Of a stretch of 33,239 nt of DNA, positions 23,943 through 33,197 are shown piece by piece. The notes below the pieces were generated by a model that had not been told where the DNA came from, ran no database searches, and worked only from the letters and a program-made list of their open reading frames with translations. Numbering within the stretch: the first letter of the stretch is position 1; each line of letters starts with the position of its first letter. Source of the DNA: an uncultured bacterium (GTDB taxonomy: Bacteria; Verrucomicrobiota; Kiritimatiellia; CAIKKV01; CAITUY01); contig CAITUY010000250.1 of assembly GCA_903895695.1 (NCBI GenBank), forward strand, positions 1-33,239. The letters are read 5' to 3'. Position numbers and translations under genes: made by a program.

Positions 23943-26900
23943 TTGCCCCGTATTTTTGACAATATCGACGAGACGCTTCTGCCGGCCTTGCAGGAGACTC
24001 TGGCCCTCTGCGAGCGTGCGGACTTCTCCGTCGGCTACTTCAACCTCCGTGGCTGGCGGCAACTCCATGACACCATCGAGAAATGGCCCGGCGGCGACGG
24101 CAATTGCTGCCGCCTGCTCGTGGGTATGCAGACTCTCCCCGAGGACGATCTCCGCGCCGCGCTGAGTCTGTCCAGCACGCCCAACCGCATGGACAACGCG
24201 ACGGCCCTGCGACTGAAACGGACTCTAGCCGAGGAATTCCGCAACCAACTGTGCTTCGGGGCGCCGACTGAGGATGACGAGCGGGGGCTCCGCCGCCTCG
24301 CGCAGCAGATCAAGGCCAAGAAGGTTGTTGTCAAACTGTTCGTCAAGCACGCCCTGCACGCGAAACTGTACCTGCTCTTTCGGCCGGACCCCATCAATCC
24401 CATTGTCGGCTTCTTGGGCAGCAGTAACCTGACCCTCGCCGGCCTCTCACGCCAGGGCGAACTGAACATCGACGTCCTGGATCACGATGCCACCCGGAAA
24501 CTCGCCAAGTGGTTTGAGGATCGCTGGAACGATCATTGGTGCCTGGACATCTCCAAGGAACTGGTCGAGATCATCGAGACGAGCTGGGCGCGCGAAACGC
24601 CGGTCCCGCCGTATCACATCTACCTGAAGATCGCCTATTGCCTGTCTCAGGAGGCCCGTGCCGGCCTCACGGAGTTCCGCATTCCCAAGGAATTCGGTAA
24701 CAAACTGTTCGACTTCCAGAAGGCGGCCGTCAAGATTGCCGCCCACCATCTCAACAAGCGCGGCGGCGTCATGATCGGCGACGTGGTCGGCCTCGGTAAG
24801 ACGCTCATGGCCACCGCCGTGGCCCGCATCTTCGAGGACGACCACGGCCTTGAAACGCTCATCATTTGTCCCAAAAACCTCGTCCGGATGTGGGAGGACT
24901 ACAAAGAGCAGTACCGTCTGCATGCCAAGGTCATGTCCGCCACCCGCGTGATTGCGGAGTTGCCGGACTGCCGGCGGTACCGCCTGGTGCTGGTGGACGA
25001 GAGCCACAATCTGCGCAACCGCGAGGGCAAGCGCTACCACGCTATCCGCGATTACATCGAGAAGAACGAGAGCCGCGTGGTCTTGCTTTCCGCCACACCC
25101 TACAATAAGACCTACCTCGATCTGGCGAGCCAACTCCGTTTGTTTGTTCCCGAAGACAGGGATCTGGGCATCCGTCCCGAACGTCTTCTTCAGGACGTCG
25201 GTGAAACGGAGTTCATCCGCCAGCACCAGTGTTCCGTTCGATCCCTGGCTGCTTTCGAACACAGCGAGCACCCGGACGACTGGCGCGAACTCATGCGCCT
25301 GTATCTGGTGCGCCGTACGCGCAGTTTCATTCAGGACAACTACGCCCAGAATGATCCGGTGCGGAAGCAGAAATACCTCACGTTTGAGGATGGGCGCCGG
25401 TCCTACTTCCCCACACGGATACCGAAGACCCTCAAGTTCCACGTCAACGAGGACGACAAGAACGACCACTACGGCCGCTTGTATTGCGAAGACGTGGTCA
25501 AGATCATCAACAAACTCGACCTGCCGCGCTACGGCTTGGGCAATTACGTGGCCCCCACGTTCGGGAAGCCGCCGTCTCAACCGGAAGCCAAACAGCTTGA
25601 GGATCTCTCACGCGCCGGCAAACGCCTCATGGGCTTTTGCCGCACCGGCCTGTTTAAGCGGCTGGAAAGCAGCGGCTCCGTCTTCCTTCAGTCTGTCGAG
25701 CGCCATATCCTCCGCAACTACGTGTACATGCACGCCATCGAGAACAACCTGCCCATCCCCATTGGCACCCAGGATGTGGAGATGTTGGACTCGCGGGTCT
25801 ATGACGAAGATACCGATGACGTCAATGCCCGCCTGGATCTTGAAGAGGAGGCCGACAAGGAGGCGTTGAACGCGCGCGGCCAGTCCTTGCGCACACCCGA
25901 GCAGTTCCGTGCCAAGGCGAAGGAAGTCTACGAGTTTTATGCGCAACACGCCAAGCGGCGCTTCAAGTGGCTTCGTTCGGAACTGTTCAACCCCGAACTC
26001 CGCGATGAACTGGAAAGCGACGCCAAGAGTCTGACCAAGATCCTGAAGAGCGCCGGCCAATGGGATCCCGCCGCCGACACCAAACTCCAGAAACTCGTCA
26101 CAACGCTTAGGGAAACCCACCCGGGCGAGAAGGTCCTGGTTTTCACCCAGTTTGCCGACACGGCCCGCTACCTCGAACGCAATCTGGCCGCTCAGGGCGT
26201 GGACCGCATCGCCAGTGCCACGGGCGACTCCAACGACCCCACCCTGATTGCCTGGCGCTTCAGCCCCGTGAGCAACGGCAAGCGGGAGACCGTCGCCCCC
26301 CTGGACGAATTACGCGTGCTCATCGCCACCGATGTCCTCAGTGAAGGGCAGAATCTTCAGGATTGTCACATCGTGGTGAATTACGACCTGCCATGGGCCA
26401 TCATCCGCCTCGTTCAACGTGCCGGCCGTGTTGACCGTATTGGCCAGGAGGCCGACACCATCCTCTGCTACTCGTTTCTGCCCGCGGAAGGGGTCGAGAA
26501 ACTCATCAAACTCCGCAGTCGCGTCCGCCAACGCCTTCACGAAAATGAAGAGGTGGTCGGCGCGGATGAACTGTTCTTCGAGGATCAGCGCGACGAAGCA
26601 AAGGCCCTCAACGACCTTTACACCGAGAAGGCCGGCATCCTCGACGGCGAGGCCGATAACGAGGTGGACTTGTCATCATACGCCTACCAGATCTGGAAGA
26701 ACGCGGTGGACGCCAATCCGGAACTGGAGAAGATCGTCCCCGATCTCCCGCCGGTTGTTTACTCCTCCCGTCCTTGGACGGCCGCCGCCGGCAAACCCGA
26801 AGGCGTATTGGTCTATCTCAAGACCGCCGATGGCAACGATGCCCTGGCGTGGATGGACAAAGGTGGGGAGAGCGTCACCGAATCGCAGTACGCCGTTTTG

Positions 26901-27374
26901 CGGGCCGCCGAGTGCAAGCCGGACACTCCGTGTGTGCCCCGCCACACAAACCACCACCAGCTGGTTCAAGACGGCGTCAAACTTATCGTGAAGGAAGAAC
27001 GCACCATCGGGGGCCAACTCGGTCGGCCCTCCGGCGCCCGCTTCCGCGCCTACGAGCGCCTGAAGACTCATGCCGGTGACATCAAGGGCACGCTTTTCGA
27101 ATCCCGGGTCCTGAACAAGGCCATCGAACAAATATATCGCTACCCGCTGCGCCAGACGGCCGTTGACACGTTGAACCGCCAACTCCGCTCCGGTGTCACG
27201 AATCAGTCCCTGGCCGATCTCGTCATGGCGCTCTACGAAGAGGACCGGCTCTGCATCGTTCACGAGAGAGAGGACAGCCACGAGCCTCACATCATCTGTT
27301 CAATGGGGTTGGTGTCGGCGCCTGTAGCCGAAACAGTGACAGTGCCAGAAAACAAAGGAGCGGCCAGGGACTAA
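23943..27374 (+). CDS. SNF2-type helicase with N-terminal phospholipase D-like nuclease domain
   Basis: 1143 residues. Residues about 1-215 form a PLD-like domain with one HxK motif (H139-A-K141) and GSSN (159-162), as in nuclease PLDs that dimerise to complete the site. A SNF2/superfamily 2 helicase follows. Motif I is GLGKT (K286, T287), motif II DESH (352-355) and motif III SATPYN. The C-terminal RecA lobe has VLVFTQFADTARYLE, ATDVLSEGQNLQ and motif VI QRAGRVDRIGQ (about 824-834). Between the lobes is a long helical insert. The C-terminal 250 residues are unassigned. Likely role: an ATP-driven DNA translocase with nuclease activity that cleaves foreign DNA. It heads the plus-strand cluster and is 106 bases upstream of the methyltransferase. 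Confidence 0.9.
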   Translation: MPRIFDNIDETLLPALQETLALCERADFSVGYFNLRGWRQLHDTIEKWPGGDGNCCRLLVGMQTLPEDDLRAALSLSSTPNRMDNATALRLKRTLAEEFRNQLCFGAPTEDDERGLRRLAQQIKAKKVVVKLFVKHALHAKLYLLFRPDPINPIVGFLGSSNLTLAGLSRQGELNIDVLDHDATRKLAKWFEDRWNDHWCLDISKELVEIIETSWARETPVPPYHIYLKIAYCLSQEARAGLTEFRIPKEFGNKLFDFQKAAVKIAAHHLNKRGGVMIGDVVGLGKTLMATAVARIFEDDHGLETLIICPKNLVRMWEDYKEQYRLHAKVMSATRVIAELPDCRRYRLVLVDESHNLRNREGKRYHAIRDYIEKNESRVVLLSATPYNKTYLDLASQLRLFVPEDRDLGIRPERLLQDVGETEFIRQHQCSVRSLAAFEHSEHPDDWRELMRLYLVRRTRSFIQDNYAQNDPVRKQKYLTFEDGRRSYFPTRIPKTLKFHVNEDDKNDHYGRLYCEDVVKIINKLDLPRYGLGNYVAPTFGKPPSQPEAKQLEDLSRAGKRLMGFCRTGLFKRLESSGSVFLQSVERHILRNYVYMHAIENNLPIPIGTQDVEMLDSRVYDEDTDDVNARLDLEEEADKEALNARGQSLRTPEQFRAKAKEVYEFYAQHAKRRFKWLRSELFNPELRDELESDAKSLTKILKSAGQWDPAADTKLQKLVTTLRETHPGEKVLVFTQFADTARYLERNLAAQGVDRIASATGDSNDPTLIAWRFSPVSNGKRETVAPLDELRVLIATDVLSEGQNLQDCHIVVNYDLPWAIIRLVQRAGRVDRIGQEADTILCYSFLPAEGVEKLIKLRSRVRQRLHENEEVVGADELFFEDQRDEAKALNDLYTEKAGILDGEADNEVDLSSYAYQIWKNAVDANPELEKIVPDLPPVVYSSRPWTAAAGKPEGVLVYLKTADGNDALAWMDKGGESVTESQYAVLRAAECKPDTPCVPRHTNHHQLVQDGVKLIVKEERTIGGQLGRPSGARFRAYERLKTHAGDIKGTLFESRVLNKAIEQIYRYPLRQTAVDTLNRQLRSGVTNQSLADLVMALYEEDRLCIVHEREDSHEPHIICSMGLVSAPVAETVTVPENKGAARD

Positions 27375-27480
27375 GTCACGGGCCCGGATAAGGTCCGAAC
27401 CACTCTGGTCGCTGGCAATAATATGCGAAATCGTGGCATAGTAGGCAACAAGAGAGTTGTCACGATGAAGGACGGCTGAC

Positions 27481-30400
27481 ATGCCATTGGACCTGACTAA
27501 CGCGCGCAAGTGCCTGCAGTCCTTCGACTTCACCTGCCTGTTCGTCGAGGACCTGGGTTGGTCGCAACCGGGCACGGTCGAGCCCGTGCCCATGGCATGC
27601 AAAGACGTGGCGTTCACCCGCCGCGAGGTGGCCGAACTCGCGGGGGTCGTGGTGTTCGAGATTGTGGCGCAGGACGGACTCATTCCCGATCTCAAGACGC
27701 GGGCCGCGGTTCACAAGGAGATCTCCAAGCATCACCACGAAAACGTTCTGGTCTTCGTGGATGCGCGTCGCACGCAGAGTGTCTGGTATTGGGTCAAACG
27801 CCAGGACGGCAAAGTCGCGCCGCGCAACCACATCTTCGTGCGCGGCCAGTCTGGCGACCTGCTTCTGAGCAAACTCAGTTCGATGGCGTTCGACCTCAGC
27901 GAGTTCGACGCTGCCGGCAGTGTCCCGCTGCTGGAGGTCACCAATCGGATCAAGCAGGCCCTCGACATCGAACGCGTCACCAAGAAGTTCTACGCGGAGT
28001 TCCAGGACCAGCATCTCGCGTTTCTCGACTTGATCCGGGGCATTGACGACGAGCGAGATCGGCATTGGTATGCCTCCGTCCTGCTCAACCGCCTGATGTT
28101 CATCTACTTCCTGCAGAAGAAGTTCTTTCTGGACGGCGGCGACGACCGCTATTTGCAGAACAAGTTGGAACAGAGCCGCGCGCGGGGTAGTGACCTGTTT
28201 TACGCCGATTTCCTGAAGGTTCTGTTCTTTGAGGGTTTCGCCAAGCCGGAAGATAAGCGCAGCGCCAAGGTCAATGCGCTCCTCGGCAAGATCAAGTACC
28301 TGAACGGCGGACTCTTTCTGCAGCACCGCATCGAATTGGAGTGCCCCGCCATCGCCGTCCCCGATCAGGCGTTTGCCAACTTGTTCGCCCTGTTCGAGCG
28401 CTACTCCTGGAATCTCAACGATACGCCGGGTGGCGCGGACAACGAAATCAACCCGGACGTGCTTGGTTACATCTTCGAGAAGTACATCAACCAGAAGGCG
28501 TTCGGCGCCTATTACACCCGGCCCGAGATCACCGAGTACCTGTGCGAGCGCACGATCCACCGTCTGATTCTGGATGGCGTGGCGGCGGGCGACGGGAAAG
28601 CCGCGCGTTCGTTCGATGGCGTGGGCGATATGATGCTGGCGCTCGACGCGCCGCTCTGCAAGAAACTGCTGCACGAGGTTCTGCCGAATTTGCGCCTGCT
28701 CGACCCGGCCTGCGGTTCGGCCGCCTTCCTCGTGTCGGCCATGAAGACGTTGATCAACGTCTATGCCGCCGTGGTCGGCAGGATCGAGTTTCTGAGTGAC
28801 CGCGGTCTGCAGGACTGGCTGCGCAAGACGCAGAAGGAACACAAGAGTGTCGCCTATTTCATCAAGCGCAGCATCATCACCAACAATCTGTTCGGCGTGG
28901 ACATCATGGAGGAGGCCATAGAGATCGCCAAACTCCGTCTGTTCCTCGCCCTGGTCGCCTCCGCGAACTCCGTGGATGATCTGGAGCCGCTCCCGAACAT
29001 CGAGTTCAATATCATGCCCGGCAATTCCCTGATCGGGCTCTTGCACGTCGATCCGGCGAAGTTCGATGCGTTAGCGGGGACTCCAGCCGAACAGGGACGC
29101 ATGGTCCTGCGCCACGCGGTGCGGGAAGGCGACCTGAACTTTGTTGTCGAATCCAAGGTGGCGAAGACGAAGAAGGAGCGGGAGCGCGAGTATCAGGCGC
29201 AAGTACAGGGCCGGCACTTTGCCGAACTGCTCGCGGAGAAGAACGAGTTGATTGCCTTGTATCGCCGCGCCACGGGTTACGGGGAGGAATTGCAGCAACT
29301 GCGAGACGGCATCGAACAGAAGAAGTCCGTGGCCAAGACCATGCTGAACCGACTGCTGCTCGGCCAGTTCCAAGCCCTCGACATCCGATACGAGGAGGCC
29401 ACGTGGGACGAGAAGAAGAATCAGGAAGGCAAACCCGACCGACGGCCCTTGAAGGTCACTGACATCGAGGCGCTCAAACCGTTTCACTGGGGTTACGAGT
29501 TCGATCAGATCCTCAGTCCAAAGGCGGACTCGTCCTCCGAAGCTCGCAAAAGCGAAGGAGGATTCGATGCCATCATCACCAATCCTCCGTGGGAGATCTT
29601 CAAGCCAAACTCCAAGGAGTTTCTTGAGGAATACTCCGACTTGGTCACCAAGAAGAAGATGACCATCAAAGACTTCGAGAAGGAGCAGGCCAAGTTGCTC
29701 AAAGACCGCGATATCCGCTCCGCCTGGCTTACGTACTTGAGCGAGTACCCGCACGTCAGCGCGTTCTACCGTTCTGCCCCGCAGTACAAGAACCAGATCA
29801 GCATCGTGGATGGCAAGAAGGCGGGCTCGGATACCAACCTCTACAAACTCTTCACCGAGCAGTGCTTCAACCTGCTCCGCCCTGGGGGGTACTGCGGCAT
29901 CGTCATTCCCAGTGGCATCTACACCGACCTCGGCACCAAGCAACTGCGCGAGATGCTCTTTGGGCAGACCCGAATCACGGGGTTGTTCTGCATTGAGAAC
30001 CGAGAGGAAGTGTTTGAGGCGGTAGACAGCCGTTTCAAATTCGTGGTCCTGTCCTACGAAAAGGGCGGAATGACGGCGCATTTTCCGGCCGCCTTTATGC
30101 GACACGACGTGGCCGAATTGGAGCGATTCCCGCAGGAGGGCGCCATCGAGATTTCCGTCCCCCTCGTCCGCCGCCTTGCGCCGGGCTCACTCTCGGTCAT
30201 GGAGTTCAAGAACCCGGCAGACGTTCAGATTGCGGAGAAGATGCTCAAGTTCCCGCTTCTCGGTGAGGCCGTTGCAGGTTCGTGGAACGTCACCCTAACG
30301 GCCGAGTTCCACATGACCAACGACAGCTACCTCTTCAAGACCGAACCCGGGAAGGGCAGGTTGCCGCTCTACGAAGGCAAGATGATCCACCAGTTCAAGC

Positions 30401-31095
30401 ACGCCTACGCCAATCCGCGATACTGGATACCTGAGAATGATGGACGTTCAGCCCTCCTGAAACGAGGCGAAGTGGATTCTGGGCAACCCATGGCATACCA
30501 ATCCTTCCGTCTTGGGTTTCGAGATATTGCCAGGAACACTGATGAGCGGACAATGATCTGCGGCATGTTGCCGAGGAACGTCTTTGCCGGGAATACCCTT
30601 GCAACGACAAAAGCGCCAACGGAAGCGACGCAACTCATAATGATTGCCGGTCTTCTCGATAGTCTGGCATTTGACTTCTTCATCCGACAGAAAGTGTCAG
30701 CACACTGTAACATGTTCGCTGTGTTTCAGATCCCCGTCCCCCGCCTGACCGATAAAGACCCGGCCTTCTGGCCGATCGTGAAGCGTGCGGCGCGGTTGAT
30801 CTGCACGACGCCGGAATTCGACGACCTGGCGAAGGAGATCTTTGGTAGGGACGGCTCTCCGAGCCGCCCGCGGACGGGTATGGGTACACGTCCCTACCAT
30901 CTGGAATACGGCGTGACCGACCCTGTCGAACGCGCGAAACTCCGGGCCGAACTTGACGGCCTGATCGCGCATCTCTACGGCCTGACCGAGGAGGAGTTCG
31001 CCTATATTCTCACCACGTTCCCACTCGTTCCCGACCCCGTGAAAGTTGCCGCTCACAATGCCTATCGTGATGTCGAGAGAGGGTTAATCAAGTAA
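27481..31095 (+). CDS. Adenine-specific DNA methyltransferase, Eco57I/PglX-like, with in-frame repeat insertions
   Basis: 1204 residues, start preceded by AAGGA. An N-terminal region (about 1-330) without a recognised catalytic motif is followed by GAYYTRPEITEYL (about 339), SAM motif I DPACGSA (D408) and NPPW (N701-W704), the order of gamma-type N6-adenine methyltransferases such as Eco57I, MmeI or BREX PglX. Residues about 560-640 are charged and helical, possibly coiled coil. The C-terminal third probably holds the target-recognition part and ends in a DGLIAHLYGLTEEEFAYIL block typical of these proteins. Two palindromic repeats interrupt the coding sequence in frame (29533-29562 and 30844-30898). 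No PD-(D/E)xK nuclease was recognised, so cleavage may depend on the helicase-PLD protein. Confidence 0.9.
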   Translation: MPLDLTNARKCLQSFDFTCLFVEDLGWSQPGTVEPVPMACKDVAFTRREVAELAGVVVFEIVAQDGLIPDLKTRAAVHKEISKHHHENVLVFVDARRTQSVWYWVKRQDGKVAPRNHIFVRGQSGDLLLSKLSSMAFDLSEFDAAGSVPLLEVTNRIKQALDIERVTKKFYAEFQDQHLAFLDLIRGIDDERDRHWYASVLLNRLMFIYFLQKKFFLDGGDDRYLQNKLEQSRARGSDLFYADFLKVLFFEGFAKPEDKRSAKVNALLGKIKYLNGGLFLQHRIELECPAIAVPDQAFANLFALFERYSWNLNDTPGGADNEINPDVLGYIFEKYINQKAFGAYYTRPEITEYLCERTIHRLILDGVAAGDGKAARSFDGVGDMMLALDAPLCKKLLHEVLPNLRLLDPACGSAAFLVSAMKTLINVYAAVVGRIEFLSDRGLQDWLRKTQKEHKSVAYFIKRSIITNNLFGVDIMEEAIEIAKLRLFLALVASANSVDDLEPLPNIEFNIMPGNSLIGLLHVDPAKFDALAGTPAEQGRMVLRHAVREGDLNFVVESKVAKTKKEREREYQAQVQGRHFAELLAEKNELIALYRRATGYGEELQQLRDGIEQKKSVAKTMLNRLLLGQFQALDIRYEEATWDEKKNQEGKPDRRPLKVTDIEALKPFHWGYEFDQILSPKADSSSEARKSEGGFDAIITNPPWEIFKPNSKEFLEEYSDLVTKKKMTIKDFEKEQAKLLKDRDIRSAWLTYLSEYPHVSAFYRSAPQYKNQISIVDGKKAGSDTNLYKLFTEQCFNLLRPGGYCGIVIPSGIYTDLGTKQLREMLFGQTRITGLFCIENREEVFEAVDSRFKFVVLSYEKGGMTAHFPAAFMRHDVAELERFPQEGAIEISVPLVRRLAPGSLSVMEFKNPADVQIAEKMLKFPLLGEAVAGSWNVTLTAEFHMTNDSYLFKTEPGKGRLPLYEGKMIHQFKHAYANPRYWIPENDGRSALLKRGEVDSGQPMAYQSFRLGFRDIARNTDERTMICGMLPRNVFAGNTLATTKAPTEATQLIMIAGLLDSLAFDFFIRQKVSAHCNMFAVFQIPVPRLTDKDPAFWPIVKRAARLICTTPEFDDLAKEIFGRDGSPSRPRTGMGTRPYHLEYGVTDPVERAKLRAELDGLIAHLYGLTEEEFAYILTTFPLVPDPVKVAAHNAYRDVERGLIK
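29533..29562. repeat. Inverted repeat in the methyltransferase gene, just before the NPPW motif
   Basis: TCCTCCGAAGCT and AGCGAAGGAGGA flank a six-base loop and pair over most of their length, best at the outer TCCTCC/GGAGGA. The repeat encodes a stretch of Ser, Glu, Ala, Arg and Lys (SSEARKSEGG) about ten residues upstream of NPPW. Its length is divisible by three, and the frame is kept. Confidence 0.5.
30844..30898. repeat. Palindromic element (MITE/REP-like) inserted in the methyltransferase gene
   Basis: A 55-base element bounded by a perfect 10-base inverted repeat (GGTAGGGACG at 30844-30853 and CGTCCCTACC at 30889-30898). Inside are two more stems: CGGCTC-TCC-GAGCCG (30852-30866) and CCCG-CGGA-CGGG (30867-30878), giving a potential cloverleaf. 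The reading frame stays open through it and adds a Gly/Arg/Ser/Pro-rich stretch (GRDGSPSRPRTGMGTRP) between conserved C-terminal blocks. It has no ORF of its own, so it is non-autonomous. Confidence 0.75.
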
Positions 31096-31210
31096 AACCC
31101 ACACGTCCTCAACATGACACAGAGGAAACCACGTATCGCGGGGACCTTGCGCCTAAAGACGAGGCCGGGTAGCATGATGGGGAACGTGAGTTGGTGAAAG
31201 GAGCGCGAAC

Positions 31211-32536
31211 ATGGCCAAGCCAAAGAATCGAATATCGAGCATCACAGTGCAGGGGTTCAAGTCCATCTGCGCAGAACAGACCTTGGCTATCCGACCGTTG
31301 ACGATTCTGGCCGGTGCGAATAGTTCAGGGAAGTCGAGTTTCATCCAGCCGCTTCTCCTGCTGAAGCAAACGCTTGAGGCGCCAGGTGACCCCGGCGCAT
31401 TGCTTTTGGACGGTCCAAACGTGCGGTTCACGATGGCGGAGCAACTCTTCAGCCGAGTCTTGGGCAAGGAGTGTGGGCACGAGTTCGCCGTCCGAGTCGA
31501 ATTGCTCGAAGGTAAGCACATGAGGTTGGTCTTTCACCGAGAGGAGGGGAAAGGCGTCGAATTGGCAAGCATGACCTATGCCGACGGGAAAGAGAGCCTG
31601 ACCGTGGTTCCGGGAATGGGGCATGACGCTATCATGGGGGTGCTGCCGCAGCCGCTGAAGAGTTTTCATCAGGATTTTGAAAAGCGGGAGAAGACAGCGT
31701 TTCGGTGGGTGGTTCGGCGCGAACGGTGTTTCTTCACGTTCGAACTGACGAGTACCGCGGAACCCAAACGGCAAGTAACGTTTGGGCCATTCGGGATTAC
31801 TCCCAGTGTCGAGTTTGTGTCGCACATCCAGGGAGCGATTCATCTTCCCGGTCTTCGCGGGAACCCACGGCGAACCTACCCGAGAACATCCGGCGGCCCT
31901 GAATTTCCGGGCACATTTGAACCCTACGTCGCGAGTGTTATCACGCAGTGGCAGGCCGATGCCAATGGGAAATTGGCGTCACTCGGCAAGACGCTCGAAG
32001 CCATGGGACTGACTTGGAAGGTCAAGGCCGAACGCGTGGACGATACGCAAGTCGAACTCAAGGTAGGCCGACTTCCACACAGCAGGCAAGGCGGCGCGCG
32101 TGATCTTGTCAGTATCGCTGATGTTGGCTTCGGCGTGTCGCAGTCGTTACCGGTCGTCGTGGCCTTGCTTACGGCAAAACCGGGGCAACTTGTCTACTTG
32201 GAGCAGCCGGAGATACATCTCCACCCATTAGCCCAACGGCGACTGGCCAGCGTTTTGCGCGACGCCGTGGAGAGGGGCGTTGTCAGTGTTGTCGAGACTC
32301 ACAGTGCGCTCCTGCTGAGAGAGGTTCAGACTCTCGTGGCGAGGGGAGAACTGCGCAAGGAGGACGTCGCGCTGCACTGGCTCCAACGCGACCAGGAAGG
32401 CGGGACGACCGTGCAGACAGCCGAGGTTGACGATCAGGGCGCCTACGGTAATTGGCCGGAAGACTTCGACCAAACCGAACTGCAGGCCGAACAGGCCTAC
32501 TTGGATGCCGTCGAATCGAAGGGGGTCAACCCGTGA
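31211..32536 (+). CDS. AAA/ABC-type ATPase resembling DUF3696 family proteins
   Basis: 441 residues, start preceded by AAAGGAGCG. Walker A is GANSSGKSS (35-43, K41). An ABC-like signature, GFGVSQSLPVVVAL, precedes Walker B LVYLEQPEIHLHP (around 330), followed by the switch His in VVETHS (around 360). This is the layout of the SMC/RecF-like AAA15/AAA21 ATPases found in defence systems (OLD, PtuA, AriA types). The C-terminal GNWPEDFDQTELQAEQ resembles the end of DUF3696 proteins. No TOPRIM or HNH domain is fused. The overlap with the next gene (GTGA) points to a two-protein complex. Role inferred: sensor or regulator of the PIN-like protein or of the restriction complex. Confidence 0.88.
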   Translation: MAKPKNRISSITVQGFKSICAEQTLAIRPLTILAGANSSGKSSFIQPLLLLKQTLEAPGDPGALLLDGPNVRFTMAEQLFSRVLGKECGHEFAVRVELLEGKHMRLVFHREEGKGVELASMTYADGKESLTVVPGMGHDAIMGVLPQPLKSFHQDFEKREKTAFRWVVRRERCFFTFELTSTAEPKRQVTFGPFGITPSVEFVSHIQGAIHLPGLRGNPRRTYPRTSGGPEFPGTFEPYVASVITQWQADANGKLASLGKTLEAMGLTWKVKAERVDDTQVELKVGRLPHSRQGGARDLVSIADVGFGVSQSLPVVVALLTAKPGQLVYLEQPEIHLHPLAQRRLASVLRDAVERGVVSVVETHSALLLREVQTLVARGELRKEDVALHWLQRDQEGGTTVQTAEVDDQGAYGNWPEDFDQTELQAEQAYLDAVESKGVNP

Positions 32537-32991
32537 CCCGCCTCCTGGTCGTTGATGCTTCGGTCGTGAGGTCAGCGGGCGAAACCGAGCATCCGGTGTC
32601 ATCCGCATGCCGGGATAGTCTGTTGGCTATTCTCAGCATCTGCCATCGTGTTGCCGTTACGGATCCCCTACGGGAAGAGTGGAGCCGCCACATGAGCAGG
32701 TTCTCGCGTAAATGGAGATGCTCCATGGCGGCTCGGCGCAAGCCACTCACGCCTGTCGCGCCTGCACCAGTACGCATCGACGCGGCAGCATACTCGGATG
32801 CCTCTCGCGCGGCGATTGAGAAGGACTTGTGCCTCCTTGGCGCAGCGCTTGCCGCCGATCACATTATTGTCACCCGTGACGACGCACTCAGGCGTGCGCT
32901 TGCAGAACGACCTGATGGTACGGCCTTGCTTCAGTCCCTGAAATGGATTAACCCGGTTGCCGACGGTACGGAAGCGCTGAAGGGTTTGTGA
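32533..32991 (+). CDS. PIN-like domain protein, putative RNase effector
   Basis: 152 residues from the GTG at 32533, which shares GTGA with the ATPase stop and is preceded by a G-rich site. PIN-like features: LLVVDASVV with D8 on the first strand, an EEW helix (E48/E49) and a KDLCLLGAALAADHIIVTRDD segment with D98, D109, D116 and D117. This matches the spaced acidic residues of PIN nucleases. No antitoxin-like gene is adjacent, so the coupled ATPase may control it. The family assignment is by pattern and should be treated as likely, not certain. Confidence 0.65.
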   Translation: MTRLLVVDASVVRSAGETEHPVSSACRDSLLAILSICHRVAVTDPLREEWSRHMSRFSRKWRCSMAARRKPLTPVAPAPVRIDAAAYSDASRAAIEKDLCLLGAALAADHIIVTRDDALRRALAERPDGTALLQSLKWINPVADGTEALKGL

Positions 32992-33197
32992 TTCGCCTAT
33001 TTGCGGCGCTGGCTGAGCTCGATCTTGCCTGAGATGCGCCTGACGGCCTTCTCACGCGCCGCTGGATTCCTGGCCTTCGTCTCGGCAGGCGTGAACCGCA
33101 CGGTAGGGCGGATGCGGCTGGAGGCATAAGAAGCGAGAGGAGAGCGGGATAGAAGAAAAGGCGGGACATGCGCGGGCTTATTTGTTCTACTCTGGGC

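Noticed and set aside
22497..24068. 523-residue minus-strand open frame over the MFS gene
   Set aside because: Different frame of the MFS gene; no membrane segments, Arg/His/Pro-rich, typical of a frame shadow.
27460..29046. 528-residue minus-strand open frame over the methyltransferase
   Set aside because: Antisense shadow of the gene with GAYYTRPE and DPACGSA motifs.
23943..32991. Classifying the cluster as BREX or DISARM
   Set aside because: No PglZ, BrxC, DrmA or DrmB-like gene is visible; only the methyltransferase and helicase types are shared.
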